A stretch of 64,000 nt of DNA, taken from contig NZ_FRAS01000010.1 in the NCBI RefSeq assembly GCF_900142395.1, forward strand, positions 62,001 to 126,000, read 5' to 3'. The notes under the pieces are model-generated. The model saw nothing but the letters and a program-made list of their open reading frames with translations. It had not been told where the DNA came from and did not search any database. This document shows, piece after piece, positions 15,982 through 24,211 of the stretch (positions are counted from its first letter, which is position 1; each line of letters opens with the position of its first letter). Source of the DNA: Hymenobacter psychrotolerans DSM 18569 (GTDB taxonomy: Bacteria; Bacteroidota; Bacteroidia; Cytophagales; Hymenobacteraceae). Position numbers and translations under genes: made by a program.

Positions 15982-17337
15982 ATGAAAATCCAGCAGTTCG
16001 AAGACAAGGGCCTGGCCCATTTTTCCTACGCCATCCTGAGCGAGTGCGCCCGCGAAATCGTGCTCATCGACCCCGCCCGCGACCCGCAGCCCTACTACGA
16101 CTACGCCCGGCAGCACGACGCCCGGATTGTGAGCGTCATCGAAACCCACCCCCACGCCGACTTTGTGAGCAGCCACCTGGAAATTGCCCAGGCCACCGGG
16201 GCCATTATCCGCGTGAGCAAGCTGCTAGGCGCGGATTATGCCCACGAAGCCTTCGACGAGGGCCAGCCGTTCACCGTGGGCAAGCTCAGGTTCCGGGCCC
16301 TGAATACGCCCGGCCACTCGCCCGACTCCATCAGCATCGTGGTGAGCCGCGAGGGCCGGGACGAGGCCGTGTTTACCGGTGATACCCTGTTTATCGGCGA
16401 CGTGGGCCGGCCCGACCTGCGCGAGAAGGCCGGCAACCTGACGGCCAAGCGCGAGGAGCTGGCCCGGCAGCTGTACCACTCGCTGCGCGATAAGCTGATG
16501 CCGCTGGCCGGCTCGGTGCTGGTGTATCCGGCCCACGGCGCGGGCTCGCTCTGCGGCAAGGCCCTGAGCGGGGCCAACAGCAGCACCATCGCCGACGAGA
16601 AGTTCGGTAACCCCATGCTGCGCGAAATGAGCGAGGAGGAATTCGTGCGCGAACTGCTACAGGATCAGCCCTTCATTCCCAAATACTTCGGCTACGACGT
16701 GGCCCTGAACAAAGCCGGGGCCCCTGCCTACGCCCCGAGCGTGCAGCAGGTGCCGCGCCTGCAGGCCGACACCGAGTTGGAAGCCGGCATGGTCATGGTC
16801 GATACCCGCCCCGAGGCCGAATTCAAGCAGGGCCATGCGGCAGGGGCCATCAACATCCAGCAGGGCGGCAAGTTTGAAACCTGGCTGGGCTCCATCGTGG
16901 GCCCTGAGGAGCGGTTTTACCTGCTGGCCGCCGACGAGGCCACGCTCGAGGACCTGATTCAGAAAACCGCCAAAATCGGCTACGAAGCCCTGATTCAGGG
17001 CGCGCTGGTGGGTACGCCCGCTACCGAGGCCACGATTCCTCCGCTGGACGTGGACGCTTTCCGCCAGCACCCCGAGAACTACACCATCGTGGACATCCGC
17101 AACGCCACCGAGCACCGCGACGAGCCCATTTTTGCCGGCGCACTAAGCATTCCGCTGCCCGAGCTCCGGGAGCGGGCCCAGGAGATTCCCGCCGGTAAGC
17201 CCGTGGTGGTGCATTGCGCCGGCGGCTACCGCTCGGCGGCCGGCTCCAGCATCGTGGCCGATGCCCTGCCCGAGGATACCGTGTACGACCTAGGCGAGGC
17301 CGTGAAGTCGTTTCAGATGGCGGCCGCCGCGCACTAG
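15982..17337 (+). CDS. persulfide dioxygenase-rhodanese fusion (CstB-like)
   Basis: A 451-residue three-domain enzyme. Residues 1-235 form an ETHE1-like metallo-beta-lactamase domain with H56-P-H58-A-D60 in ETHPHADFVSSH, NTPGHSPDSISI, FTGDTLFIGDVGRPDL and VYPAHGAGSLCG; it oxidises persulfides to sulfite. Residues ~265-345 are a rhodanese fold without a catalytic Cys. Residues ~355-451 are an active-looking rhodanese with C412-A-G-G-Y-R. This order is that of Staphylococcus CstB (dioxygenase, pseudo-rhodanese, rhodanese), so it may turn persulfides into thiosulfate. ATG 15982 begins the domain; the longer frame upstream overlaps tauE and is not real. Second gene of the sulfur operon. Confidence 0.93.
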   Translation: MKIQQFEDKGLAHFSYAILSECAREIVLIDPARDPQPYYDYARQHDARIVSVIETHPHADFVSSHLEIAQATGAIIRVSKLLGADYAHEAFDEGQPFTVGKLRFRALNTPGHSPDSISIVVSREGRDEAVFTGDTLFIGDVGRPDLREKAGNLTAKREELARQLYHSLRDKLMPLAGSVLVYPAHGAGSLCGKALSGANSSTIADEKFGNPMLREMSEEEFVRELLQDQPFIPKYFGYDVALNKAGAPAYAPSVQQVPRLQADTELEAGMVMVDTRPEAEFKQGHAAGAINIQQGGKFETWLGSIVGPEERFYLLAADEATLEDLIQKTAKIGYEALIQGALVGTPATEATIPPLDVDAFRQHPENYTIVDIRNATEHRDEPIFAGALSIPLPELRERAQEIPAGKPVVVHCAGGYRSAAGSSIVADALPEDTVYDLGEAVKSFQMAAAAH

Positions 17338-17417
17338 GGCACGCCTGGTTTCGCGCCTGAGGGGAGCGGTGGCCCCGGTTGTCCGCCGCCTTACTGATTT
17401 GCCTTTTCTCATTTGCC

Positions 17418-17756
17418 ATGTTTGACTTCCTGAAACCCGCCGCCCCCGCCTACCAGAACCTGACGCCCGCTCAATTTGCCGAAGGGCTGCGTCAGAAAAA
17501 GGCCGTATTGCTGGACGTGCGCCGCCCCGACGAGTTTGCCGGCGGCCACCTGCCCGGGGCGGTGAACATCGACGTGACCAGCCCCGACTTTGCCCGCCGC
17601 GTGGCCGACCTCGACAAAACCAAGTCCACCTACGTGTACTGCCGCAGCGGGGCCCGCTCGGCCACGGCCGCCAGCCAGCTCACCAAAGCCGGCTTTGCCG
17701 ATGTGGCCAACCTGCTGGGCGGCGTGCTCGACTGGCCCCACCCGCTGGTGCGCTAG
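17418..17756 (+). CDS. single-domain rhodanese (sulfurtransferase)
   Basis: A 112-residue cytoplasmic rhodanese. It has LLDVRRPDEFAGGHLPGAVNID and the active loop C75-R-S-G-A-R, with Cys75 as the persulfide-carrying residue. Such proteins shuttle sulfane sulfur between small thiols, thiosulfate and enzymes. The ATG at 17418 (MFDFLKPAAP) is used; an in-frame start 13 codons upstream is less likely. It lies 80 bases after the persulfide dioxygenase fusion and upstream of the YeeE/YedE pair, in one apparent operon for sulfane sulfur handling. Confidence 0.93.
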   Translation: MFDFLKPAAPAYQNLTPAQFAEGLRQKKAVLLDVRRPDEFAGGHLPGAVNIDVTSPDFARRVADLDKTKSTYVYCRSGARSATAASQLTKAGFADVANLLGGVLDWPHPLVR

Positions 17757-17854
17757 GCTACTAGCCCAGCCTATTTACCTACTGACCCACCCGGCCGGCG
17801 GCCCTGCTGCCGACCGGGCTTTCGTTTCCCCACTTTTCTTCTGATCCGCTTTCT

Positions 17855-18415
17855 ATGCTGGAATTACTTCGTCAGCCCTGGCCCTGGTACGTGGCCGGCC
17901 CGCTGATTGGGCTTACGGTGCCCGCCCTGCTGCTGGCGGGCAACAAGGCCCTGGGCATCAGTTCCTCGCTGCGCCACATATGTGCCGCCTGCCTGCCCGC
18001 GGGCATCCCGTTTCTGCAGTACAACTGGCGCAAGGAGGTCTGGAACCTGTGGTTTGTGCTGGGCATCGGCCTGGGCGGCTTTATCGGCTACCGGGTGCTG
18101 GGCCACCCTGATACCATTGCCATTTCCACGGAAACCGTGCGCGACCTGAAAGCGCAGATGGGCCTGACTGACTTTTCGGGGCTGCTGCCCAAGGAGCTGT
18201 TTGCCCTCGAAAACCTCACGAACTGGAAAGGCTGGGTGTTCCTGGTGCTGGGCGGCTTTCTGGTCGGCTTCGGCACGCGCTACGCCGGGGGCTGCACTTC
18301 GGGCCACGCCATTTCGGGCCTGTCCAATCTGCAGTGGGTGTCGCTGGTGGCCGTCATCGGCTTCTTCGTGGGCGGCCTGCTGATGACCTGGGTGTTCTAT
18401 CCGCTGCTGTTCTAA
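17855..18415 (+). CDS. YeeE/YedE-family transporter half (N-terminal partner)
   Basis: A 186-residue membrane protein of the YeeE/YedE group, whose studied member TsuA imports thiosulfate. It has the substrate-channel cysteines of this group in LRHICAACLPAGIPFL and in FGTRYAGGCTSGHAISGLSNL. Five or so hydrophobic stretches are visible. Bacteroidota often split the transporter into two genes; the next gene, 12 bases downstream, provides the other half. Following the dioxygenase and rhodanese genes, it is expected to bring in thiosulfate or another sulfane-sulfur compound. Confidence 0.9.
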   Translation: MLELLRQPWPWYVAGPLIGLTVPALLLAGNKALGISSSLRHICAACLPAGIPFLQYNWRKEVWNLWFVLGIGLGGFIGYRVLGHPDTIAISTETVRDLKAQMGLTDFSGLLPKELFALENLTNWKGWVFLVLGGFLVGFGTRYAGGCTSGHAISGLSNLQWVSLVAVIGFFVGGLLMTWVFYPLLF

Positions 18416-18427
18416 CCTGTTGGCCCC

Positions 18428-18838
18428 ATGAAAAACCTGAAATACCTGGTGCTGGGCGTACTGTTCGGCCTCATCCTCACGAAAAGCGAAGTGGTGAGCT
18501 GGTGGCGCATCCAGGAGATGTTCCGCTTCCAAAGCTTCCACATGTACGGCGTTATCGGCTCGGCCATTCTGGTGGGTCTGATTTCCATTCAGCTTATCAA
18601 GCGCAACCGCCTGAAAACCATCAACGGCGAGGAGATTAAGATTGCCGACAAGCAGTACACCCACGGCACCTGGATTGGCGGTATCCTGTTCGGGCTGGGC
18701 TGGGCCATCACAGGGGCCTGCCCGGGCCCGATGTTCGCCCAGCTGGGCAGCGGCGTGGCCGGCGCAGCCGTAATGCTGCTGGCCGCCCTGGCCGGCACCT
18801 GGACCTACAGCGCCCTGCGCGAAAAGCTCCCGCACTAA
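18428..18838 (+). CDS. DUF6691 / YeeE-YedE transporter half (C-terminal partner)
   Basis: A 136-residue membrane protein with four hydrophobic segments. The signature GTWIGGILFGLGWAITGACPGPMFAQLGSG contains the GxCPGP motif that mirrors the GGCTSGH motif of the partner; together they should form the pore. It begins 12 bases after the preceding gene and is the last gene of the sulfur operon. The family (DUF6691) nearly always accompanies a YeeE/YedE half. Confidence 0.9.
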   Translation: MKNLKYLVLGVLFGLILTKSEVVSWWRIQEMFRFQSFHMYGVIGSAILVGLISIQLIKRNRLKTINGEEIKIADKQYTHGTWIGGILFGLGWAITGACPGPMFAQLGSGVAGAAVMLLAALAGTWTYSALREKLPH

Positions 18839-18998
18839 ATCGGGCTGTTGCCCGGCTTCCGGCTCCCTCTTTCCTGGCTGTATGAACTGCTGGCTTCTGC
18901 TGGGAGCCGCGCTACTGGCCGGCGCCCGGCTACTACGGCCACGGCGTGGGCGGCGGCCAGCAGCGGCAGCTGGGGCGGCCTGGGATTTAGGGGCTTCG

Positions 18999-19136
18999 CA
19001 CTCGCTCGGCTGCGCCGAGTGAGGCCTACGCTCCAGCAGCTATGCTGCGCGCGTCTGCGGGCACAGGGCAAGCGGCGCAGGCGGATTCGGGATATAGCCC
19101 ATCAGGCGTAGAACTCACTCGGCGCAGCCGAGCGAG
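18999..19136. repeat. paired palindromes in the gap after the sulfur operon
   Basis: CACTCGCTCGGC-TGC-GCCGAGTGAG (18999-19023) is itself a hairpin and recurs inverted at 19114-19136 (CTCACTCGGC-GCA-GCCGAGCGAG), so the 138-base unit can also fold as one large stem. It may terminate the sulfur operon or be a mobile palindrome. The rest of the 322-base gap (18839-19160) shows no gene. Confidence 0.7.
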
Positions 19137-19160
19137 GGCGCAGTAGGATATATTGAGCGC

Positions 19161-19535
19161 ATGGAGAAGCGAAAAGAATTTTTGAAAGTCTACCTGGGCG
19201 CGTTAGGCGCTGTAAATATTGTGTGGGGAGAGAGTTGCTCTGATAGAATATTCGGTACAGTGCTGTATGATAGGGAGGATAAAGAGGAACAGCAGGATTT
19301 CGTGTGGTATATGACAGAGGCAGAAGTTCCTTCGCAGGAGGTGGTTAGGCTTATTCAGTATATAATCCAGCATCAGCTGCTGGATGTTGATAAATTATGC
19401 AGGCCGCTCACCGAAATAGCAGCAGAAGCTCTTGAACCGGGAAAGCGCGAAAAAGCAATTCAGGCCCTGCTGGATGTTGAAGTAAGGATGATGGATGACG
19501 GGCAGGAAACGGATAGTTATTTCATCCATGAGTAG
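19161..19535 (+). CDS. hypothetical protein of low-GC composition
   Basis: A 124-residue acidic soluble protein that I do not recognise. It has no signal peptide or membrane segment; it reads MEKRKEFLKVYLGALGAVNIVWGE and ends MMDDGQETDSYFIHE. Codon use is clearly unlike the neighbours, with many A/T-ending codons (ATA, TTA, GTA, AGA), which suggests recent transfer. It stands alone between a palindrome pair and the TonB-receptor promoter. Size, acidity and solitary position resemble immunity-type proteins of polymorphic toxin systems, but no toxin partner is nearby; this is only a guess. Confidence 0.7.
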   Translation: MEKRKEFLKVYLGALGAVNIVWGESCSDRIFGTVLYDREDKEEQQDFVWYMTEAEVPSQEVVRLIQYIIQHQLLDVDKLCRPLTEIAAEALEPGKREKAIQALLDVEVRMMDDGQETDSYFIHE

Positions 19536-19588
19536 GCTCGTTCTCACCCAACTCAGCGGACCAGGAGCACCCACCAACCCGCCCATCT

Positions 19589-19659
19589 ACACTTCATCCG
19601 CCTGATCTGACGCTTCGGTAACAGCAAGTTTCTACGGCCCCGGCAGCCGCCCACTTTTG
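19589..19659 (+). promoter_or_regulatory. promoter with 21-bp-spaced direct repeats, upstream of the TonB receptor gene
   Basis: ACACTTC at 19589 and ACGCTTC at 19610 are exactly 21 bp apart; AAGTTTC follows at 19626-19632 and CACTTTTG, a -7-like element, at 19652-19659. The same words with the same spacings occur at 21895-21965 upstream of the next gene. Direct repeats two helical turns apart are typical of LytTR-type regulators. Confidence 0.65.
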
Positions 19660-19682
19660 GGCATCACTTCGCTGCTACCGCC

Positions 19683-21881
19683 ATGAACCGTCTGCTACTC
19701 GCGCTGCTGTTGCTGCTGGCCCCCGTGCTGGGTCTGCGGGCCCAACCTACTACTACCACCCTCAGCGGCACCGTCCGCGACGCCCAGGGGCAGGCGCTGC
19801 CGGGCGTGAACGTGTTTCTGCGCGGCACCTTCGAGGGCACCAGCACCGATACGCTGGGCGCGTTCCACTTCGCTACGCCGCAAACCGGCGCGGCCGTGCT
19901 CGTGCTGAGCTTGCTGGGCTACCAGCCCCAGGAGCTGCCGGTGGCGCTGGCCGGGCAGCCCCTACAGCTGGCGCTGAAGATGAAAGGCACGCCGCACGCG
20001 CTGGGCTCGGTGGTGGTAACGGCTGGCGCGTTTGAGGCCAGCGACGAGAAGCGTAGCGCCGCCCTCAACACCCGCGACATCCAGACCACGGCCGGTGCAC
20101 TGGCCGATGTGGCGGGGGCGCTGAACACGCTGCCCGGCACCACCAAAGTAGGGGAGGAGGGCATGCTGTTCGTGCGCGGCGGGGCCGCCACCGAAACCAA
20201 AGTGTACCTGGATGGCCTGCCGGTGCAGAATTTCTACGCCGGGTCGGTGCCCGCCGTGCCGGCCCGGGGCCGGTTTGCGCCCACCCTGTTTCGGGGCACG
20301 GTGTTCAGCACGGGCGGCTACTCGGCCTTGTATGGGCAGGCGCTGTCGGGGGTGGTGCAGCTGAACTCGACGGACCTGGCGCCCGAAACGCAGACGGGGC
20401 TTTCGGTGTCGTCGGTGTTTGTGGGGGCCTCGCGCACCAAACGCTGGGAACGGACGTCGCTTGATGTATCCGGCGACTACACCAACCTGACGCCCTACAC
20501 CGGCCTGCTGCCCCAGAACGTGAGCTGGGAACGGGCCCCGCGCGGCGGCAGCGGCTCGCTCAAGCTCAGCCACCGCACCGGGCCGGCCGGTATGCTGAAA
20601 GTGTACGGCACCTGGAGCCAGCAGCAGCTCACCATCGGGCAGCCCAGCCCCGAGCCCGCCGGCCGCCAAACGGTGGCGTTGCGCACCGCCAACGGCTACC
20701 TCAACACCAGCTTTCGGAGCCCGCTGCGCGGCGGCTGGAGCCTGCAAACCGGCGTGGCCCTGAGCCGCGACCTGAACAACCTGCAGCCCGACACGCTGCG
20801 CCTACGCACCCTGGAAGAGGCCGTAGTCGGCCGGGTGCTGCTCACCAACGACTCCGTGGGCACCCGCTGGAACCTGAAGCTGGGCGCCGAAGCCGTGGGC
20901 CAGCGCGTAACGCAAACCTACCAGCCCCACCTGGCCGACGGGCTTCAGTACACCTCCAGTTTCCTGGAAAAACGCACCGCGGGCTTCGTGGAGGTGGATT
21001 TCCAGCTGAACGACCGGCTGGCCGGCCGGGCCGGGGCGCGGGCTGAATACTCGGCGCTGCTGGGCCGCGCCAACGCCGCGCCCCGCCTGGCCCTGGCCTA
21101 CCAGACCACCGAAAACAGCTCCGTATCGGCCGCCTACGGCCGCTTCTACCAGACCCCCGACAACCGCCTGCTGCTGGTGCAGCCCGCTCTGCGCTTCGAG
21201 GAGGCCAGCCACGCCGTGCTCACCTACCAGCACACCCACAATGGCCGCCTGCTGCAGGCCGAAGCCTACCACAAAACCTACGACCACCTCACCCGCTTCG
21301 ACGGCCACGACCCCCGCAACCCCGCCGGCTACGACAACGGCGGCACCGGCTACGCCCGCGGCCTCGACGTGCTGTGGCGCGACCGGAAAACGGTGAAGAA
21401 CCTGGAATACTGGCTCAGCTACGGCCTGCTGGACACCCGCCGCCAGTACCGCCAGGACCCCGTTTCGGCGGTGCCCACGTTTGCGGCGCGCCACAACGTG
21501 TCGGTGGTGGGCAAGTACTGGGTGCCGAAGCTGAACACGCTGTTCGGCGCCACTTATTCCTACGGCAGCCCCCGCCGCTACCACAACCCCAACCAGCACG
21601 ACGGCTACAACCAGGGCGTGCTGCCCACCTACCAGGACCTGAGCCTGAACGCCAGCTACCTCACGCGTTTGTTCGGGCAGTTCACCATCGTGCACGTGTC
21701 GGCCTCCAACGTGCTGGGCCGCCAGAACATCTACGGTTACCGCTACGCCGCTTCGCCCGACGCCACCGGACAGCTCAACCGCGTGGCCATTACGCCCACC
21801 GCGCCGCGCATGCTGTTCGTGGGCGTGTTCCTCTCCATCAACAAGAAAAGCCCCGGCGACGTGAACGAGCGGCCCGAATAA
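19683..21881 (+). CDS. TonB-dependent receptor with carboxypeptidase-like N-terminal domain
   Basis: A 732-residue outer-membrane receptor. A signal peptide (1-20, ending GLRAQ) is followed by a CarboxypepD_reg-like domain (about 25-105: LSGTVRDAQGQALPGVNVFLRGT), a plug domain (~115-225, with MLFVRGGAATETKVYLDGLPV and YSALYGQALSGVVQLNS) and a beta-barrel with many aromatic strands. Such receptors take up siderophores, cobalamin, oligopeptides or glycans with TonB energy. No SusD-like partner is adjacent, so it is not a classical glycan locus; the ligand is unknown. Its promoter is nearly a copy of that of the following TPR-like gene, so the two should be co-regulated. Confidence 0.93.
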   Translation: MNRLLLALLLLLAPVLGLRAQPTTTTLSGTVRDAQGQALPGVNVFLRGTFEGTSTDTLGAFHFATPQTGAAVLVLSLLGYQPQELPVALAGQPLQLALKMKGTPHALGSVVVTAGAFEASDEKRSAALNTRDIQTTAGALADVAGALNTLPGTTKVGEEGMLFVRGGAATETKVYLDGLPVQNFYAGSVPAVPARGRFAPTLFRGTVFSTGGYSALYGQALSGVVQLNSTDLAPETQTGLSVSSVFVGASRTKRWERTSLDVSGDYTNLTPYTGLLPQNVSWERAPRGGSGSLKLSHRTGPAGMLKVYGTWSQQQLTIGQPSPEPAGRQTVALRTANGYLNTSFRSPLRGGWSLQTGVALSRDLNNLQPDTLRLRTLEEAVVGRVLLTNDSVGTRWNLKLGAEAVGQRVTQTYQPHLADGLQYTSSFLEKRTAGFVEVDFQLNDRLAGRAGARAEYSALLGRANAAPRLALAYQTTENSSVSAAYGRFYQTPDNRLLLVQPALRFEEASHAVLTYQHTHNGRLLQAEAYHKTYDHLTRFDGHDPRNPAGYDNGGTGYARGLDVLWRDRKTVKNLEYWLSYGLLDTRRQYRQDPVSAVPTFAARHNVSVVGKYWVPKLNTLFGATYSYGSPRRYHNPNQHDGYNQGVLPTYQDLSLNASYLTRLFGQFTIVHVSASNVLGRQNIYGYRYAASPDATGQLNRVAITPTAPRMLFVGVFLSINKKSPGDVNERPE

Positions 21882-21894
21882 GGCGGCGGCAGCT

Positions 21895-21965
21895 ACGCTT
21901 CATCCGGCTTATCCGACGCTTCAGTAACGGCAAGTTTCCGGGCCGCCCGGCGCCGTGCACCTTTG
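21895..21965 (+). promoter_or_regulatory. second copy of the 21-bp-repeat promoter
   Basis: ACGCTTC at 21895 and 21916, AAGTTTC at 21932-21938 and CACCTTTG at 21958-21965. All distances match the promoter at 19589-19659, including 42 bases from the second repeat to the -7 element. It begins 14 bases after the receptor stop codon. Confidence 0.65.
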
Positions 21966-21998
21966 ATTCATTCCAACGCCACTAACCACTTCTCCATC

Positions 21999-22694
21999 AT
22001 GAAAAAGTCGCTTTTCGTCCTCGCTCTGCTCGCCGCCAGCTTCACCACGCAGGCCCAGGCCCAGGCCCCCAAACCTGCCGCGGCTGCTTCTGCGGCTTCC
22101 GATTCTTACACCACCATGCTGGCGGCCACCGTGCAGGAGCTGATGAGCACCGGCGACCCGGCCCAGCTCAAGCAGGCCGATGCCAGGCTGGAGCGCGCCG
22201 CCGCCGTGAACGGCAAAGACTGGCTGCCCCGCTACTACCAGGCCTATGCCCGCGTCATCACCTGCTTTGTGAGCAAGGAAGACGGCGAAATCAAGGACAA
22301 GTACCTCGACCAGGCCGAGGCCGCCCTAGCACAGGCCCGCCAGCTGGGCGGCGACGAATCGGAGCTGCTGGTGCTGCAGGCCTACATCTACCAGGCCCGC
22401 CTGGGCGTGTCGCCGATGCTGCGCTCCATGAAGTACTCGGGCATGGTGAATGAAACCCTGGCGCAGGCCAAAAAGCTGAACGCTGCCAACCCGCGCATCT
22501 ATCTGGTGCAGGCCAATAACGTGTACTACACGCCCGCCATGTTCGGGGGGGGCGCCGACGTGGCCCGGCCGCTGTTCGAGGAAGCCAAAAAGCGTTTCGC
22601 CGCCTTCACGCCCGCCTCGGCCGCCGCGCCCAACTGGGGCGAGCGGCAGGTGCTGGGCCGCCTGAAAGCCTACGAAACCGCCTCCGCGAAGTAG
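21999..22694 (+). CDS. exported helical-repeat (TPR-like) protein
   Basis: A 231-residue protein with a signal peptide (KKSLFVLALLAASFTTQAQA). The mature part is alpha-helical and Ala/Leu/Tyr-rich, with TPR-like pairs such as LLVLQAYIYQARLG and RIYLVQANNVYYTPAMFGGG. It is probably periplasmic or surface-exposed and mediates protein contacts. The ATG at 21999 (MKKSLFVLA) is chosen over an in-frame ATG 12 codons upstream, which overlaps the -7 element. Promoter similarity with the TonB receptor gene suggests that the two work together; the LytS/LytTR genes follow directly. Confidence 0.82.
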   Translation: MKKSLFVLALLAASFTTQAQAQAPKPAAAASAASDSYTTMLAATVQELMSTGDPAQLKQADARLERAAAVNGKDWLPRYYQAYARVITCFVSKEDGEIKDKYLDQAEAALAQARQLGGDESELLVLQAYIYQARLGVSPMLRSMKYSGMVNETLAQAKKLNAANPRIYLVQANNVYYTPAMFGGGADVARPLFEEAKKRFAAFTPASAAAPNWGERQVLGRLKAYETASAK

Positions 22695-22713
22695 CCCCAA
22701 CCCTTATCACACC

Positions 22714-22815
22714 TGTCATCCTGAGCGGAGCGAAGGACCTTATCACGCCAGAAACGAGTCGCTGTTCCCTCTATCGTTCAACGTGGTAAGGTCCTTCGCT
22801 CCGCTCAGGATGACA
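22714..22815. repeat. dispersed palindromic repeat, GTCATCCTGAGC type
   Basis: TGTCATCCTGAGCGGAGCGA with AGGACCT at the left pairs with its exact complement at the right (22789-22815), enclosing a ~48-base variable centre. Related copies are at 24052, 26511, 31456, 41000, 47585 and 56559, always between genes. Confidence 0.9.
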
Positions 22816-22920
22816 GAAAAAAACGATAACTCAGGGTGACTGCCCGAACGGCCGTCACATCTGCAGCTGATCTGCTATCTTTTCGCACCTGTTCCGGCCC
22901 TTTCGCGCCGTTCCTACTGT

Positions 22921-24036
22921 ATGGCTGATTCCCTGTTGCTGACCAAGCCCGCGCCTGCCGCAAAGCCCGCCGCCCCGGCCGAAAAAAGGGCCAGCCTCGG
23001 GCAGTACTACCCGCACCGCCGGTGGGTCCTGATGCTGAGCTTGATGGTAGCGTTGTCGCTGGGGCTGTCGGTGCTGTTTTGCGGCGGCTGCGCGTTCTGG
23101 AGCGAAGATTTTCTGGTGACGTTCGGCTACAACTTTTTCTACACAACAGGGCTGTGGCTGGCCAATGGCTTTCCCAGCGAGTGGCTCAACCGCCGCGTGG
23201 ACTGGACGGCCCAGCCCATCCGGCGCTTTCTCATCACGCTGGGGCTGTCGTTGGTGATGTCGCTGCTCGTCATTCTGCTCGTGACGGGGAGTTTCCTGGT
23301 GTTCTACCACCACCGGCCGCTTAGCTCACTCACCTGGCGGCCCTTCGTCATGCCGCTGCTGATTACGGTGGTCATCTCCTTGTTCATGCACAGCCGCTCG
23401 TTTTTGCTGGGCTGGCGCGATGCCGCCATTCAGGCCGAGCGGCTGCAGAAGGAAAACGCCCAGGCCCAGGCCGACTCGCTGCGCCGCCAGCTCGACCCGC
23501 ATTTCCTGTTCAACTCGCTGAACGCGCTGACTTCACTGGTGGAGGAACACGACCCCGCCCGTGCCACGCGCTTCATCCGGCAGCTCAGCCAGGTTTACCG
23601 CTACGTGCTCGACAGCCAGGCGCAGGAAGTGGTATCGGTGGCCGAGGAAATGCGCTTCGTGGAATCGTACGTGTTTCTGCAGCGGACCCGCCTGGGCGAA
23701 GGGCTGCACGTGGAGATGCAGCTGCCGCCCGCCGCCGCGCTGGAAACGCTGTGGGTGCCGCCGCTGGCCGTGCAGCTGCTGCTCGAAAACGCCCTCAAGC
23801 ACAACGCCACCAGCCAGCGCGACCCGCTGCGCATTGCCATTGAGCTGGACCCGGCCGCCCGGCAGCTCACGGTGCGCAACGCCCTGCGCCCGCGCCGACT
23901 CGCCGAGGGCGAATCGACGGGCCTGGGCCTGGAAAACCTGCGCGCCCGCTACGCCTTCCTCACCAAAGAGCCGGTTGCCGTAACCAAAACCGAAACCGAA
24001 TTCATCGTGACGCTGCCGCTGCTGAAACTCGAATAA
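22921..24036 (+). CDS. LytS/YehU-type sensor histidine kinase
   Basis: A 371-residue kinase of the His_kinase (PF06580) family. It has about four membrane segments in residues 36-155, a short coiled coil, then the phospho-acceptor H194 in LRRQLDPHFLFNSLNALTS and an ATPase domain with VPPLAVQLLLENALKHNA and ESTGLGLENLRARY. No extra sensor domain is visible, so the signal is likely sensed in or at the membrane. It pairs with the LytTR regulator 175 bases downstream, the gap being filled by a palindromic repeat. The ATG at 22921 starts MADSLLLTK; a hydrophilic N-terminus of ~30 residues precedes the first helix. Confidence 0.93.
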   Translation: MADSLLLTKPAPAAKPAAPAEKRASLGQYYPHRRWVLMLSLMVALSLGLSVLFCGGCAFWSEDFLVTFGYNFFYTTGLWLANGFPSEWLNRRVDWTAQPIRRFLITLGLSLVMSLLVILLVTGSFLVFYHHRPLSSLTWRPFVMPLLITVVISLFMHSRSFLLGWRDAAIQAERLQKENAQAQADSLRRQLDPHFLFNSLNALTSLVEEHDPARATRFIRQLSQVYRYVLDSQAQEVVSVAEEMRFVESYVFLQRTRLGEGLHVEMQLPPAAALETLWVPPLAVQLLLENALKHNATSQRDPLRIAIELDPAARQLTVRNALRPRRLAEGESTGLGLENLRARYAFLTKEPVAVTKTETEFIVTLPLLKLE

Positions 24037-24051
24037 GTGCAGGAAAAAGAA

Positions 24052-24148
24052 CGTCATGCTGAGCGGAGCCGAAGCATCTCTACCGCTTCGGTGCAATGCT
24101 GATTGATTAGCTAAGCACGCGAGATGCTTCGGCAAGCTCAGCATGACG
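24052..24148. repeat. dispersed palindromic repeat, GTCATGCTGAGC type
   Basis: CGTCATGCTGAGC and GAAGCATCTC on the left pair with GAGATGCTTC and GCTCAGCATGACG on the right. It belongs to the CATGCTGAGC subfamily, as does the copy at 56559. Its right end overlaps a spurious upstream ATG of the following gene. Confidence 0.88.
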
Positions 24149-24211
24149 GCCTGCTTATTTTTAATGAGCTTCACACGCTCTACCTGCCCCAACCAGCCTC
24201 TACCTTTCCTC

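Noticed and set aside
24143-24211. Earlier ATG for the first LytTR gene
   Set aside because: It begins inside the palindromic repeat; the receiver domain starts at MALPLTAPLRAL.
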